Counted from the first letter of the stretch, positions 8,417 to 16,759 are shown. The stretch is 64,000 nt of DNA from Flagellimonas sp. 389 (GCF_018449435.1 NZ_JAHCMU010000017.1:1-64000), one strand, 5' to 3'. The notes: generated from the letters alone by a model not told the origin. Numbers and translations: made by a program.

Positions 8417-8465
8417 ATAAATATAACTAATAATAGTCATTATGACTATTATTAGTTATATTTAT
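8417..8465. promoter_or_regulatory. 49-bp perfect palindrome, likely operator of the Nudix-type xylose regulator
   Basis: Both arms are 24 bp (8417-8440 and 8442-8465) around a single T at 8441. The inner part is TAATAGTCATTATGACTATT. The arms are exactly complementary, and the symmetry breaks at the next base on each side. The palindrome is centred between xylB (start 8392) and the regulator gene (start 8505). Each outer arm holds TATATTTA, one base off the flavobacterial -7 element TAnnTTTG, in mirrored orientation, so one bound protein could cover both promoters. Nudix-domain regulators of the NrtR/AraR type are known to bind AT-rich palindromes of about 21 bp, so the core would be the operator. 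The role is inferred from position and symmetry. Confidence 0.75.
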
Positions 8466-8504
8466 TTTCTTTGCTATCTTTTGCCAACGTTTATAAAGAA
8501 CGAT

Positions 8505-9188
8505 ATGAAATCAACAGGGTTGATAATGGACGACCTGTCCATAGATTGCGTTATTTTCGGTTTTACCAATGGATTAGAAGTTTTGTTAGTGAAGCATGGA
8601 GAAGGTATTAGTGAGGGAAAATGGGCGTTACCTGGCGGATGGATCAATACAGATGAGTCTCTTGACGCCGCGGCATATAGAATCCTATATTTGTTGACAA
8701 ACGTTGAAAATATTTATCTACAACAACTGAAAGCTTTCGGTAGTGTAGACAGATTCCCCACGAAACGTGTTGTTACCGTAGCTTATTACTCATTGATAAA
8801 GGCTGCTGATTTTAATCTGGTCGCAGGTTTTACCGCCTCTGATGCGAAGTGGTTCAAACCGGAAAGAATACCTCCATTACCCTATGACCATCGTGAAATA
8901 CTCGATTTTGCTTTCAGTACACTTAAGAAACAGGTAAAACAAGAACCCATTGGTTTTAACCTACTTCCTGAAAAGTTTACTTTATTTCAGTTACAAAACT
9001 TATATGAATCCATACTCGGAATCAAATTGGACAAGCCCAATTTTAGGCGGAAAATTTTGGGCATGAAACTGCTCATCGACTGCAATGAGAAACAGGATGA
9101 CGTCTCTCACAGGGCAGCCAAGCTCTATCGTTTTGATAAAGAGGTATACGATTCTTTGAAGGATCGAAAATTTGTACTTGACTTCTAA
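8505..9188 (+). CDS. Nudix-domain transcriptional regulator (NrtR/AraR-like), xylose operon
   Basis: The 228-residue product has a Nudix domain at about residues 8-135 (CVIFGFTNGLEVLLVKHGEG, KWALPGGWINTDESLD) and a winged-helix domain at about 145-225 (FTLFQLQNLYESILGIKLDK, NFRRKILGM). The Nudix box is broken: after GGWINTDESLDAAAYR the catalytic EE is replaced (RILYLL), as in regulators that use the domain to sense a sugar rather than hydrolyse nucleotides. ATG 8505 was chosen because the longer frame begins inside the palindrome. The gene is divergent from xylBAE and should repress or activate it through the palindrome. The family is known to control arabinose and xylose genes in Bacteroidetes; the exact effector is not visible. 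Confidence 0.82.
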   Translation: MKSTGLIMDDLSIDCVIFGFTNGLEVLLVKHGEGISEGKWALPGGWINTDESLDAAAYRILYLLTNVENIYLQQLKAFGSVDRFPTKRVVTVAYYSLIKAADFNLVAGFTASDAKWFKPERIPPLPYDHREILDFAFSTLKKQVKQEPIGFNLLPEKFTLFQLQNLYESILGIKLDKPNFRRKILGMKLLIDCNEKQDDVSHRAAKLYRFDKEVYDSLKDRKFVLDF

Positions 9189-9448
9189 AAAACTTTTTAA
9201 AAATTAGATTGTTCAATTAAATGAATTCTGATATAAATTATAACTTTTTGACTTTAAACTATAGTTTATCTTATAAATAACCTAGATTTCCTATTTATGT
9301 GAATGGAACAGGGATTTAATATAATTCTAAGAATGTATATCATACCATGTAGCTAGCACTCTGCGCTCCAATACATTGTTGATTTATCAGGCTTAGAAGG
9401 CTAATATTCTGCAGCAGGCTTCATTCAGGTTTTGAAGTTCTTTATATT

Positions 9449-10231
9449 TTAGAAATCCTTTTTCTTGGATTTAACAATGAGTCGCCAGATAGGCAGAACG
9501 GTCCAAAGTATCAGCATAAAAATGGAGATAAAAAACCCTTGCTGTGTTCCAAAAAACGTCTTAAAAACTGCTCCCGTGTATCCCAACAGTGCAGAAATGT
9601 CCAGTTTTAACAGTATTAAAATTCTTGATAGGTCAATTGGGTTTAACGTTGTGGCCACTATGGAGAACGTATCCAAAGGATATTCTTCAAAAACAATGAG
9701 CGACATCAAAAACAGTCCGTCGTAGATTACGGCCAAAAAAAGCCAAAGCAATACCGCATATCCAAATCCTTTAATTTTATTCTCGTTGGAAAGTCCCATG
9801 TTAAACGAAAGAGCGGTAAAAATAAAGGTCAAAAAGGCCCCTGTTACCAACAAGAGCGAAAAATCAAAAATTGCATCGCTTCTTAGCAGTCCGTACAAAA
9901 GGAAGGGAATACCCAGACCAAATACCAAACTTAGTGTCAACGAACCTGCCACTCCCAAATATTGACCTAAAAAAATCGAGGAACGCTTAATGGGTTGTGC
10001 CAATAGTAGTTCTGTAAATTCTTTGGAATTGTAGTAATACATAATTCCAAAAATTGTTCCTATAAGTGGCACCAATACTATAATGACGTTCATCAAGGTG
10101 ATTATGGCCTTGGAAACATCGTTGTTCAGGAATAACAGCACAAATCCCAGACCTAGATAAAACAGGAAGTACGCGTAACTCCAACGGCTACGGACAAGGT
10201 CGTAAAAGCTATATTTTAGAATCTTAAGCAT
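9449..10231 (-). CDS. nosY: NosY, ABC transporter permease for NosZ maturation
   Basis: The 260-residue membrane protein has about six helices and an NosY/ABC-2 type N-terminus (MLKILKYSFYDLVRSRWSYAY). Other features are VPLIGTIFGIMYYYNSKEFTELLLAQPIKRSS, the characteristic loop after helix 2, and a late IDLSRILILLKLD segment matching NosY proteins. With NosF and NosD it forms the inner-membrane ABC machine needed to assemble the copper-sulfide CuZ site of N2O reductase. It is the last gene of the nos operon and overlaps nosF by 8 nt. About 260 nt without a gene separate it from the Nudix regulator; no clear terminator is visible there. Confidence 0.88.
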   Translation of the reverse strand: MLKILKYSFYDLVRSRWSYAYFLFYLGLGFVLLFLNNDVSKAIITLMNVIIVLVPLIGTIFGIMYYYNSKEFTELLLAQPIKRSSIFLGQYLGVAGSLTLSLVFGLGIPFLLYGLLRSDAIFDFSLLLVTGAFLTFIFTALSFNMGLSNENKIKGFGYAVLLWLFLAVIYDGLFLMSLIVFEEYPLDTFSIVATTLNPIDLSRILILLKLDISALLGYTGAVFKTFFGTQQGFFISIFMLILWTVLPIWRLIVKSKKKDF

Positions 10232-10928
10232 TAGCGGTCGTTAGTGTGGCTATGGCACGTTCTACATCGGTTTGGTCAGTTTTTAGCTTTAGGTCATGTA
10301 TACTTCCTTTAAAGTAGATATTCCCCTCTAATAAATAGACAATTTCATCAGCTACTTCTTCTACAAATTGCATGATATGGGAAGTGACCAAAATAGTTTT
10401 TCCTTTCTCTTTTTCATTCTGAATCAGTTTCTTTAATCGTATGAGTGCAGCAGGGTCCAATCCGGTTGTTGGTTCATCTAGAATAATCAAGGGGCTATCG
10501 AACATGAAGGTCAATACGATGTTTACTTTTTGTTTGGTTCCGCCCGATAATGTTGACAACCGTTTATCCAAAAAAGGCTTAAGTCCAAAAAGGGAAATCA
10601 GGACTTCCTCTTCGCTTGGCCTTTCCCTAAGATCCTTTATCATTCGTATCAACTCTTTAACTTTAAGATTGCCTGGAAAATTGGCTATTTGCGGCAGGTA
10701 TTCTATTTCCCTTCGATATTTCCATTGATTTTTTATCGATACTCCTGAAATGGCAATAGTTCCCTTATTGGGAACCACCATTCCCAAAATACTCTTGATC
10801 AGCGTAGTTTTCCCCGATCCGTTTGGCCCTAAGATGGCTATGATACCGCCTGCACCGATTGAAAGATTAAGGTTTTTTAAAACCTCATTTTTACCGAATT
10901 TCTTGTATAAATTTTCAATCTGTATCAT
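10224..10928 (-). CDS. nosF: NosF, ABC transporter ATPase
   Basis: The 234-residue ATP-binding subunit has Walker A GPNGSGKTTLIKS (about residues 33-45), a Q-loop around YLPQIANFPG, the signature LSGGTKQKVN, Walker B LIILDEPTTGLDP and the switch His in VTSHIMQFVEE. It couples ATP hydrolysis to the NosY permease and periplasmic NosD during delivery of copper or sulfur to NosZ. It overlaps nosD by 4 nt (ATGA) and nosY by 8 nt, indicating translational coupling. Confidence 0.92.
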   Translation of the reverse strand: MIQIENLYKKFGKNEVLKNLNLSIGAGGIIAILGPNGSGKTTLIKSILGMVVPNKGTIAISGVSIKNQWKYRREIEYLPQIANFPGNLKVKELIRMIKDLRERPSEEEVLISLFGLKPFLDKRLSTLSGGTKQKVNIVLTFMFDSPLIILDEPTTGLDPAALIRLKKLIQNEKEKGKTILVTSHIMQFVEEVADEIVYLLEGNIYFKGSIHDLKLKTDQTDVERAIATLTTANA

Positions 10929-12163
10929 TGCGTCCTTTTCATTCGTGGGTTGGCATCCAAAAGTTTATCCGGTGTAAAAACGGGTGAAACCTTCTCAGAA
11001 AAATCGATAATATCCATAAATAGGCTGCGTAACAGCACAATAGTTTCTGGGGTACGGTTCACAATATAAGAGAATAGCTTCACGGGTCTATAAGGTACAT
11101 CCCCTATTCCATCCTTATCAAGATCATATCCCGTGTAATCACTCCAATAGTTTTTATCGAATACATTATCGTTCAATTTGCTGTTGTAGGAGATATCGAA
11201 GCTATTGTTCAAAAAATTGTTGTTTTTAAACTCATTGGCATAGCAAGCCCCCAGTACTTTAACGGCCCATCCGTTTTGAATAAAATCATTGTTGCTATAG
11301 GTAATTCTGTTGGAGCCTTCTATGTTAATCCCTACGGTATTCTCTTCAAAGATATTTCCCGATATTTCACCATCATTTATCTCCTTCAATAAAATTCCAT
11401 AAGCTGCAGTTCCCCAATTTTTTCGAAATGTATTGTCCAGCATCTTAATGTGTTTAGAGAACATGACCGCTACCCCCGCACCATTATTCTCGAAGATGTT
11501 ATTCGTATAAACATCATGGTTACTGAACATAAAATGGAGTCCATATCTAAGGTTGTTCGTGCTGCTATTATTATTGATGGTAACATTATCTGAAAATTCC
11601 AGATAAATACCATCCCGAGTACCTTGAACAATATTACGATCTACGGAAACATTGTGGGAATACCATAATTGAATGCCATTGCCAGAGTTGTATTCGTCCT
11701 TGGCATCGCCAATAATCTTATTATGGTAAACTTTTCCATTGTTGGATTTTTCCAAATAAATCCCAAAAAAAAGTTTCTCCAATACAAGGTTCTGGATTAC
11801 AAAATTTTCACTTTTTACAACACGTAAAGCGGCATAATCGGTTGTATAGCTCACCCCTACATTGATAAGAAAAAGTCCGTCTACCGTTACCCCATCCGAA
11901 GTAATTCTGATGATCTCCCCTTTTTTCTCCCCATCGATTACGGGATAGTTTTCACCTTTTAGCGTTAGCGGTTTATCAATAATAATATTGAACTCTTTGT
12001 AAGTACCTTTTTTAACCAACAACGTATCATAATCCGATGCTAATGCTATACCTTCTTTAATCGATTTTAGAGGACATGTTTGGCATACTTCAATGGTATT
12101 ACCACATACTTCTTGCACATGCAACACTACAAAAATAAGTAAGGTAAGGCCGTATTTTTTCAT
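10925..12163 (-). CDS. nosD: NosD, periplasmic beta-helix protein for NosZ copper-site assembly
   Basis: The 412-residue product has a Sec signal (MKKYGLTLLIFVVLHVQEVCG) and a long right-handed beta-helix of PbH1/CASH repeats. Many rungs have the form 'N-x-I-x-x-N' or 'N-N-x-F' (for example NNNSSTNNLRYGLHFMFSNH and IFEENTVGINIEGSN). The C-terminal block NYWSDYTGYDLDKDGIGDVPY is typical of NosD. It is the periplasmic partner of the NosFY ABC transporter, which in well-studied denitrifiers supplies sulfur and copper for the CuZ centre. Its start overlaps the cupin stop by 1 nt and its stop overlaps nosF by 4 nt. Confidence 0.93.
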   Translation of the reverse strand: MKKYGLTLLIFVVLHVQEVCGNTIEVCQTCPLKSIKEGIALASDYDTLLVKKGTYKEFNIIIDKPLTLKGENYPVIDGEKKGEIIRITSDGVTVDGLFLINVGVSYTTDYAALRVVKSENFVIQNLVLEKLFFGIYLEKSNNGKVYHNKIIGDAKDEYNSGNGIQLWYSHNVSVDRNIVQGTRDGIYLEFSDNVTINNNSSTNNLRYGLHFMFSNHDVYTNNIFENNGAGVAVMFSKHIKMLDNTFRKNWGTAAYGILLKEINDGEISGNIFEENTVGINIEGSNRITYSNNDFIQNGWAVKVLGACYANEFKNNNFLNNSFDISYNSKLNDNVFDKNYWSDYTGYDLDKDGIGDVPYRPVKLFSYIVNRTPETIVLLRSLFMDIIDFSEKVSPVFTPDKLLDANPRMKRTQ

Positions 12164-12462
12164 TATCGGATAATAAGGAATTTAGAGTCTTGGAAAGCCT
12201 CTACCCAATGCTCTGTTTGTTTAGGAAAACTGGTTTTTTGTTGGTTTTTAAGAACTACAGCGTCTTTCCCTATATAAAAAGCAATATGTCCCTCCAAAAC
12301 TATTAAATGGGCGTCTTTGGGCGATTCATGAGGAGGAAAAACTGCTCCCTTTGCTAAACTGATGCTCAAAATTTCAAGTGAATCATTTTTTACAAGTTGC
12401 TTTACTTGCAACCCTTCAAATGCTTGAATTGCTATGGTATTCTCGATTTCAATATTTTCCAT
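12163..12462 (-). CDS. Small cupin-like protein within the nos operon
   Basis: The product has about 99 residues; the start is taken at ATG 12462 (MENIEIENTIAIQAF), and an upstream ATG at 12474 would add four residues. It has no signal peptide. The pattern LAKGAVFPPHESPKDAHLIVLEGHIAFYIG followed by a late His (TEHWVEAF) is that of a single-domain cupin, with His residues at metal-binding positions. It lies between nosL and nosD with tight spacing, so it is co-expressed with N2O reductase. A cytoplasmic metal- or redox-sensing role is possible. I know of no assigned function for a cupin in nos maturation. Confidence 0.6.
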   Translation of the reverse strand: MENIEIENTIAIQAFEGLQVKQLVKNDSLEILSISLAKGAVFPPHESPKDAHLIVLEGHIAFYIGKDAVVLKNQQKTSFPKQTEHWVEAFQDSKFLIIR

Positions 12463-12485
12463 ACTTTCTGGCACTTTAGTATCTA

Positions 12486-12914
12486 TTATCTGAATTTCTC
12501 TTTAAGCTGCTCCCATGTGAATATTTCGCCTCCATGTTCATCAAGTCCATCTTGTGCGGCATCTTTGGTTGCAAAAGCAGTTAAATACTCGCCCATTGGA
12601 CTAGGTATTCCTTCAGAAATCAAAAAAGTGGCTTCGGTTACATCAATTAGTTTTCCCGGTGCATTGTAGTCGTTCGCCAACCCAATTTGAATGGTTTCTT
12701 GGTCGATATCCTTAAGATGGTTAAGCATGCATTCAGTAGCATCAAAATTGAATACCTTTCCTTTTTTGGTGACCATCTGTGCAGCATGTTGTTTGTCGAC
12801 AATTGTCATTTTACAATAATGACATCCAGCCTCACCATAGGCAATTGGTTTTGGACCAATAGAACATGATATACCAAGAATCAAGGATAAAAACAATATC
12901 TTCTTCATAAGCAC
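12486..12914 (-). CDS. nosL: NosL, copper-binding lipoprotein
   Basis: The 142-residue lipoprotein has the signal MLMKKILFLSLILGISC (lipobox Cys at 17). The mature part begins IGPKPIAYGEAGCHYCKMTI, carrying the C-x-x-C-x-M cluster that in NosL proteins binds Cu(I). The pattern YLTAFATKDAAQDGLDEHGGEIFTW, near the C-terminus, is also typical. NosL hands copper to NosD/NosZ in the periplasm. It sits 4 nt after the preceding membrane gene and 23 nt before the cupin gene. Confidence 0.93.
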   Translation of the reverse strand: MLMKKILFLSLILGISCSIGPKPIAYGEAGCHYCKMTIVDKQHAAQMVTKKGKVFNFDATECMLNHLKDIDQETIQIGLANDYNAPGKLIDVTEATFLISEGIPSPMGEYLTAFATKDAAQDGLDEHGGEIFTWEQLKEKFR

Positions 12915-12918
12915 GATG

Positions 12919-13548
12919 TTAAGTTGAATAGTAAAGATTGCTCGCTTTTTTATACTTCCAACCCAAATAACCGGCGATTAGGGTAAGGCACATACCAAGA
13001 AACATGAAATAAGCTCCAAGTCTTGGATAGGAATACGCATCAAAATTCAACATTTTTTGATGCCCCAATAATGGTGGTTTATAACTCATTGGAGTTCCGT
13101 CTGGGTTCACCAATTTCATTATCGCTTTTGGGTCTAGGTTTGTTCCATAATCCAACAACCAAGCATTAAAGTCGTACATGCCCAAAACACCTAGAATGGT
13201 CATCAAAATAAACCATCCAAAAAACCAATGATAGGATATTTTATCGAAGTACCCCAAAACTCCGAAAAGTACGCCTAAAGATACCATTCCGCCTATAACA
13301 AGTGGAAATACACTGAACTCCCACATATCTTCTGGCTTTGGCAACGTTTTCATGCCAATGTAGTGGTTGAGGCCATCTATGTTTTGAATATCAAATTCAC
13401 TTTGCCCTTGTAAGCCATTAATGTAAATATTGATTCCCAAAGGTTCTGGATATTGTGGTGCTCCCAGTTCTATGTTCCACAATGGGAACACGAAAAGTCC
13501 CATTAATAATGCAGAACCAACTATCATTACTAAACTAGCCTTTTTCAT
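12919..13548 (-). CDS. Conserved membrane protein of the nos operon, unknown function
   Basis: The 209-residue product has four predicted membrane helices: residues 5-25 (an uncleaved signal-like segment), about 82-102 (VFPLVIGGMVSLGVLFGVLG), about 108-128 (WFFGWFILMTILGVLGMYD) and about 178-198 (RLGAYFMFLGMCLTLIAGYLG). A periplasmic loop of about 55 residues follows helix 1 (PEPLGINIYINGLQG) and a second, with His and Met (LLGHQKMLNF), precedes the last helix. Similar genes are found after nosZ in Bacteroidetes nos clusters as far as I recall. A part in electron or copper delivery is plausible but unproven. It starts about 45 nt downstream of a terminator-like hairpin after nosZ. Confidence 0.6.
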   Translation of the reverse strand: MKKASLVMIVGSALLMGLFVFPLWNIELGAPQYPEPLGINIYINGLQGQSEFDIQNIDGLNHYIGMKTLPKPEDMWEFSVFPLVIGGMVSLGVLFGVLGYFDKISYHWFFGWFILMTILGVLGMYDFNAWLLDYGTNLDPKAIMKLVNPDGTPMSYKPPLLGHQKMLNFDAYSYPRLGAYFMFLGMCLTLIAGYLGWKYKKASNLYYST

Positions 13549-13592
13549 TTATTCATTTTTTGATTATGACACCTTGATGTTTCCCCTGTAAT

Positions 13593-13629
13593 TAAAAAAA
13601 AGCGGGCAGGTCATCGACACAGCCCGCTT
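13593..13629 (-). terminator. Intrinsic terminator-like hairpin directly after nosZ, inside the nos operon
   Basis: Read on the minus strand, AAGCGGGC (13629-13622) pairs with GCCCGCTT (13607-13600) around a 14-nt loop, and the right arm runs into eight T residues. It lies 20 nt after the nosZ stop and 45 nt before the next operon gene. It should end most transcripts after nosZ or protect their 3' ends, so that nosZ is made in excess over the maturation genes. Confidence 0.7.
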
Positions 13630-13649
13630 CTATCATTGGTTAGATGGTG

Positions 13650-15611
13650 TTACTCTCCTAAAGACCAAGAAAGTTCAATGTCTGAATTTGCTGGAGATAC
13701 CCGTACGTATCCCTGCATTTCTTGGTGTAATGCAGAACAAAAATCTGTGCAGTAAAAAGGCCATACCCCTACTTTTTTGGGTTCCCAAATAGACGTTTTT
13801 GTCTGTCCTGGCATAACTAATAGTTCCGATGTATTCTGACCGATTATAGAGAAGCCATGTGGCACATCAAAATCCTGCTCATGATTGGTTATATGGAAAT
13901 AGACCTTATCCCCCACCTTAACTCCTTCTATGTTATCTGGTGTAAAGTGACTTCGGATAGTACTCATGTAAATGTGTACTTCCTTGCCATTTCTTTCTAC
14001 CCTAGCCTCTGAAGGATTACTAACGGCATATGGATGCTTGTTATCATCCAACCTGTAGATTTTCTTGGATTTTGGCGCCAATAATTCAGCTGGACATCCT
14101 GCTGCGTAATGTGGTTCACCGTGGGTCGGAAAATCGTAGATCAGCTCCATTTTTTCACCCGATATATCATAGATCTGTGCGGAGTGCTCCATTTCTGGTC
14201 CAGTGGGCAGATAACGGTCTTTTGTGATTTTGTTCATAGCCACTACGTATTTACCAAAAGGTTTACGGGAATTACCCCCGGGAATCATAAGATGACCTAC
14301 GGAATAGAAGGTTGGTTTACGGTCAATGACTTCCCAGGTACCCAGCTTCCATTTTACAACTTCGGATGAAATAAAGAACGTTGTGTATGCATTGCCTTTT
14401 TCATCAAATTCTGTGTGAAGTGGTCCTAGGCCACCACTTTTTACTGTTCCGGCCAAAACATCTTCAAACTTTAAAATAGGGATTCCGTAAGCTTCACCAT
14501 CAAACTTTTCATCCTCTATCGCTACAATCATTTTATCAAACGAATGTACCGTTAAGTCGGCGGAAAGCTTACCGTTGCCAATAATGTATTGTCCCGTGGG
14601 ATCAACATCGCAACCATGTGGAGATTTTGGAGTTGGCAAGAAAAATACAGCTCCCGGAACTTTTAAAGGATCTACGGTCAAAACCTCTTTCTTCATGGTA
14701 CTCGTTCCCATATGGGTACCTTCATCGTAAACGTTATGGGCATAGTCGGCAGGCATTTTGGTTCCACCACCATTGTTTACATATTCTTCAATCTTTTTCC
14801 AATTTACCGCAGCTATAAAATCTTTGTCATTTTGAGATGAATTCACCTCCATTAAAGAATTTGCTTCTTCGGTATTATAAGTAGTAAAGAAAAACCATCC
14901 ATGACTATCGCCACGACCGGGATGTGAAAGGTCATAGTTAAACCCGGGCATCAACAATTGAAACTTAATATCCATGTTACCGTGTTCCTGCTCTACACTG
15001 ATAAAGGTCAGTGCTCCCTTAAAATTGCCTTTGTATTCGTTGATGGGCATATCCTTTTGAGGGACCGGTACGGAAAAACGTGTCCCTGCGACCACATATT
15101 CCGTATTTTCGGTTATGAAAGAAGAACTGTGATTACCAGCACTGTTAGGTACTTCGATAATTTCCTCTGTTTCAAAAGTACTTAGGTTGATTCTTGCAAC
15201 GCGTGGCGTATTGTTCCCATTGATAAAAATCCATCTTCCATCCAATTCTCCATTAGTTTGCGAAATATCTGGGTGGTGCGCATCATCCCAAGGAACAAAT
15301 CCAAAAGACGTATTCAACATGGGTTTGGTTTCCTCGGAATACCCATAGCCTGATGTTGGAAATTGCGAGAAAACAGGAATCTCCTTGAACATTCTACCAG
15401 ATGGTAGTCCATACACGGTCAAGTTACCGCTATATCCGCCTGAAAGGAAAGCATAAAACTCATCTTGTTGTCCGGGCGCTACATATACTTTTTCTGCTGC
15501 GCTCGACCCCAAAGCTCCATTAGATGAAGATTTGTTGCTACCATTGCCGCAACTCGAGATAATCATGGCGACCCCTATCAAGGCCATCATATAATAGTGA
15601 TACTTTTTCAT
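13650..15611 (-). CDS. nosZ: Nitrous oxide reductase, clade II (Sec/lipoprotein type)
   Basis: NosZ reduces N2O to N2, the last step of denitrification. The 653-residue protein begins MKKYHYYMMALIGVAMIISSCGNG: a Sec-type, lipoprotein-like signal with no twin-arginine motif, which marks the clade II (atypical) enzyme. A seven-bladed propeller follows, with CuZ-type His residues in DAHHPD, HPGRGDSHGW, SPHGCDVDPTGQYI, GPLHTEFDEKG, MEHSAQIYD and FPTHGEPHYAAGCP. The C-terminal cupredoxin carries the CuA set CTDFCSALHQEM (C-x3-C-x3-H-x2-M, about residues 625-636). Upstream genes encode a cytochrome c and a fasciclin protein, and maturation genes follow. The Cys in the signal suggests it may be membrane anchored, facing the periplasm. 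Confidence 0.97.
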   Translation of the reverse strand: MKKYHYYMMALIGVAMIISSCGNGSNKSSSNGALGSSAAEKVYVAPGQQDEFYAFLSGGYSGNLTVYGLPSGRMFKEIPVFSQFPTSGYGYSEETKPMLNTSFGFVPWDDAHHPDISQTNGELDGRWIFINGNNTPRVARINLSTFETEEIIEVPNSAGNHSSSFITENTEYVVAGTRFSVPVPQKDMPINEYKGNFKGALTFISVEQEHGNMDIKFQLLMPGFNYDLSHPGRGDSHGWFFFTTYNTEEANSLMEVNSSQNDKDFIAAVNWKKIEEYVNNGGGTKMPADYAHNVYDEGTHMGTSTMKKEVLTVDPLKVPGAVFFLPTPKSPHGCDVDPTGQYIIGNGKLSADLTVHSFDKMIVAIEDEKFDGEAYGIPILKFEDVLAGTVKSGGLGPLHTEFDEKGNAYTTFFISSEVVKWKLGTWEVIDRKPTFYSVGHLMIPGGNSRKPFGKYVVAMNKITKDRYLPTGPEMEHSAQIYDISGEKMELIYDFPTHGEPHYAAGCPAELLAPKSKKIYRLDDNKHPYAVSNPSEARVERNGKEVHIYMSTIRSHFTPDNIEGVKVGDKVYFHITNHEQDFDVPHGFSIIGQNTSELLVMPGQTKTSIWEPKKVGVWPFYCTDFCSALHQEMQGYVRVSPANSDIELSWSLGE

Positions 15612-15640
15612 TCTTGTTATGTATTTAGTTTGTTTAAATT

Positions 15641-16195
15641 CTATTCCTCGGAAGGTGGTAGTATGACTTTGTCCACAACATGTACGATTCCATTGCCAGC
15701 AGGTACGCTTGCCAATATTTTTGCACCGCCAACATATACATCATCATCTTTCACCTCAACCGTAGTGTTTTGATCGTTGGCTTGCCCCAATTTTTTAAAC
15801 TTTTTCAGAAACTCCTTATCATACTTGCCAGGGGTAACATGATGCTTCAAGATATTGGCTAAAGCATCCTTATTTTCTGGCTTTAGCAGGTTTTCCACAG
15901 TTCCTTCGGGTAGTGCATCAAAAGCTTCGTTCGTAGGTGCAAATACCATCAATGGCCCTGCATTGACCAAAGCATTTTCCAAATCTGCAGCTTGTACCGC
16001 CGCAACCAAGGTTGTATGATCAGGTGAGTTTATGGCTATGCTCAATACCGTAGGGGTAGATTCATCATTTTGGATAAAGGCTTGTCCTTGCTCTTTGGAT
16101 ACTTCCACACCAATAGTTGATACCGGTTCGGTTTTAGTTTTAGTATTGCACGCCGTTACCATAAATAAAATCAGTAATGGTACAAATAGTTTCAT
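15641..16195 (-). CDS. Fasciclin-domain lipoprotein of the nos operon
   Basis: The start at ATG 16195 gives a compact lipoprotein signal (MKLFVPLLILFMVTAC); ATGs at 16216 and 16222 would add 7 or 9 polar residues. After a linker, one fasciclin (FAS1) domain spans about residues 40-184: DHTTLVAAVQAADLENAL, GPLMVFAPTNEAFDALPEGTVENLLKPENK, ILKHHVTPG and a final GNGIVHVVDKVILPP. FAS1 domains mediate adhesion or protein-protein contacts. Here the gene stands between the cytochrome c and nosZ, so a scaffolding or electron-transfer docking role near NosZ is possible but is inference. It lies 29 nt before nosZ. Confidence 0.85.
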   Translation of the reverse strand: MKLFVPLLILFMVTACNTKTKTEPVSTIGVEVSKEQGQAFIQNDESTPTVLSIAINSPDHTTLVAAVQAADLENALVNAGPLMVFAPTNEAFDALPEGTVENLLKPENKDALANILKHHVTPGKYDKEFLKKFKKLGQANDQNTTVEVKDDDVYVGGAKILASVPAGNGIVHVVDKVILPPSEE

Positions 16196-16228
16196 GGTTG
16201 ATTCTTTTGTTTTCATATACATTAGAGT

Positions 16229-16735
16229 TTAGAGGGTTCTGAAAAATTCCAGTAATGAACGTGTCTGCTCAACCGTTAGGTTTTGATTCGACATCGCAGC
16301 ACCATTAAATTCCACTAAAAGATCTTTGGCACAACGGTCTTCCTCGGTCATTAACTTTGGATCAAGAATCATGTTCATTACCCATTCTGGGCTTCTTCTG
16401 TCAAGAATCCCTTCCATTTTTGGCCCTATGAAACGTTTGTCGGTTTTATGGCAAGCGGTACAATTGGTTTTGAACAGTTCGGCCCCTTTCGTCACCATAG
16501 CATCATCAATCTCTGGATCTAGGGTAATTTCCTTTATTTGGCCTACTCCTTTATTATCCAATGTAATTCGTTGGGAAGCAGGTACTTCACTGGTTTTAGG
16601 AGTTGTTTCTTCAACTTTTTCGGTAGATTTGGTTCGATCTACACTGAACCCATCTTTCTTTTTCTCTTCTTTACCACCACAAGCAAAAAGGAAAAAGGCA
16701 CATAAAACTGAATAAATTGCAATATTTACTTTCAT
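16229..16735 (-). CDS. c-type cytochrome lipoprotein, probable electron donor to NosZ
   Basis: The 168-residue product has a lipoprotein signal (MKVNIAIYSVLCAFFLFAC) and a charged linker rich in Lys/Glu/Thr. A single class I cytochrome c domain follows from about residue 80: heme attachment NCTACHKTDKRFIGP (C-x2-CH) and a Met ligand in GAAMSNQNLT. It opens the nos operon and is anchored on the periplasmic face, where it likely carries electrons to the CuA site of NosZ. Its promoter (16760-16803) has a Crp/Fnr-like site. The electron-donor role follows from operon position and common nos clusters. Confidence 0.88.
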   Translation of the reverse strand: MKVNIAIYSVLCAFFLFACGGKEEKKKDGFSVDRTKSTEKVEETTPKTSEVPASQRITLDNKGVGQIKEITLDPEIDDAMVTKGAELFKTNCTACHKTDKRFIGPKMEGILDRRSPEWVMNMILDPKLMTEEDRCAKDLLVEFNGAAMSNQNLTVEQTRSLLEFFRTL

Positions 16736-16759
16736 AGAGGGGTATTTTTAATAATTTTT

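Noticed and set aside
8393-8440. Longer N-terminus for xylulokinase (16 extra residues)
   Set aside because: The extension is encoded by the palindrome and mirrors the false extension of the divergent regulator, and kinases of this family start at the GYDIGSSS region.
9353-9362. GCTAGCACTC after the Nudix regulator, identical over 10 nt to the start of the Rhs boundary repeat
   Set aside because: The match ends after 10 nt, lacks the upstream C-run and the CTGTGACGGG continuation, and no Rhs sequence is near. A chance match is likely.
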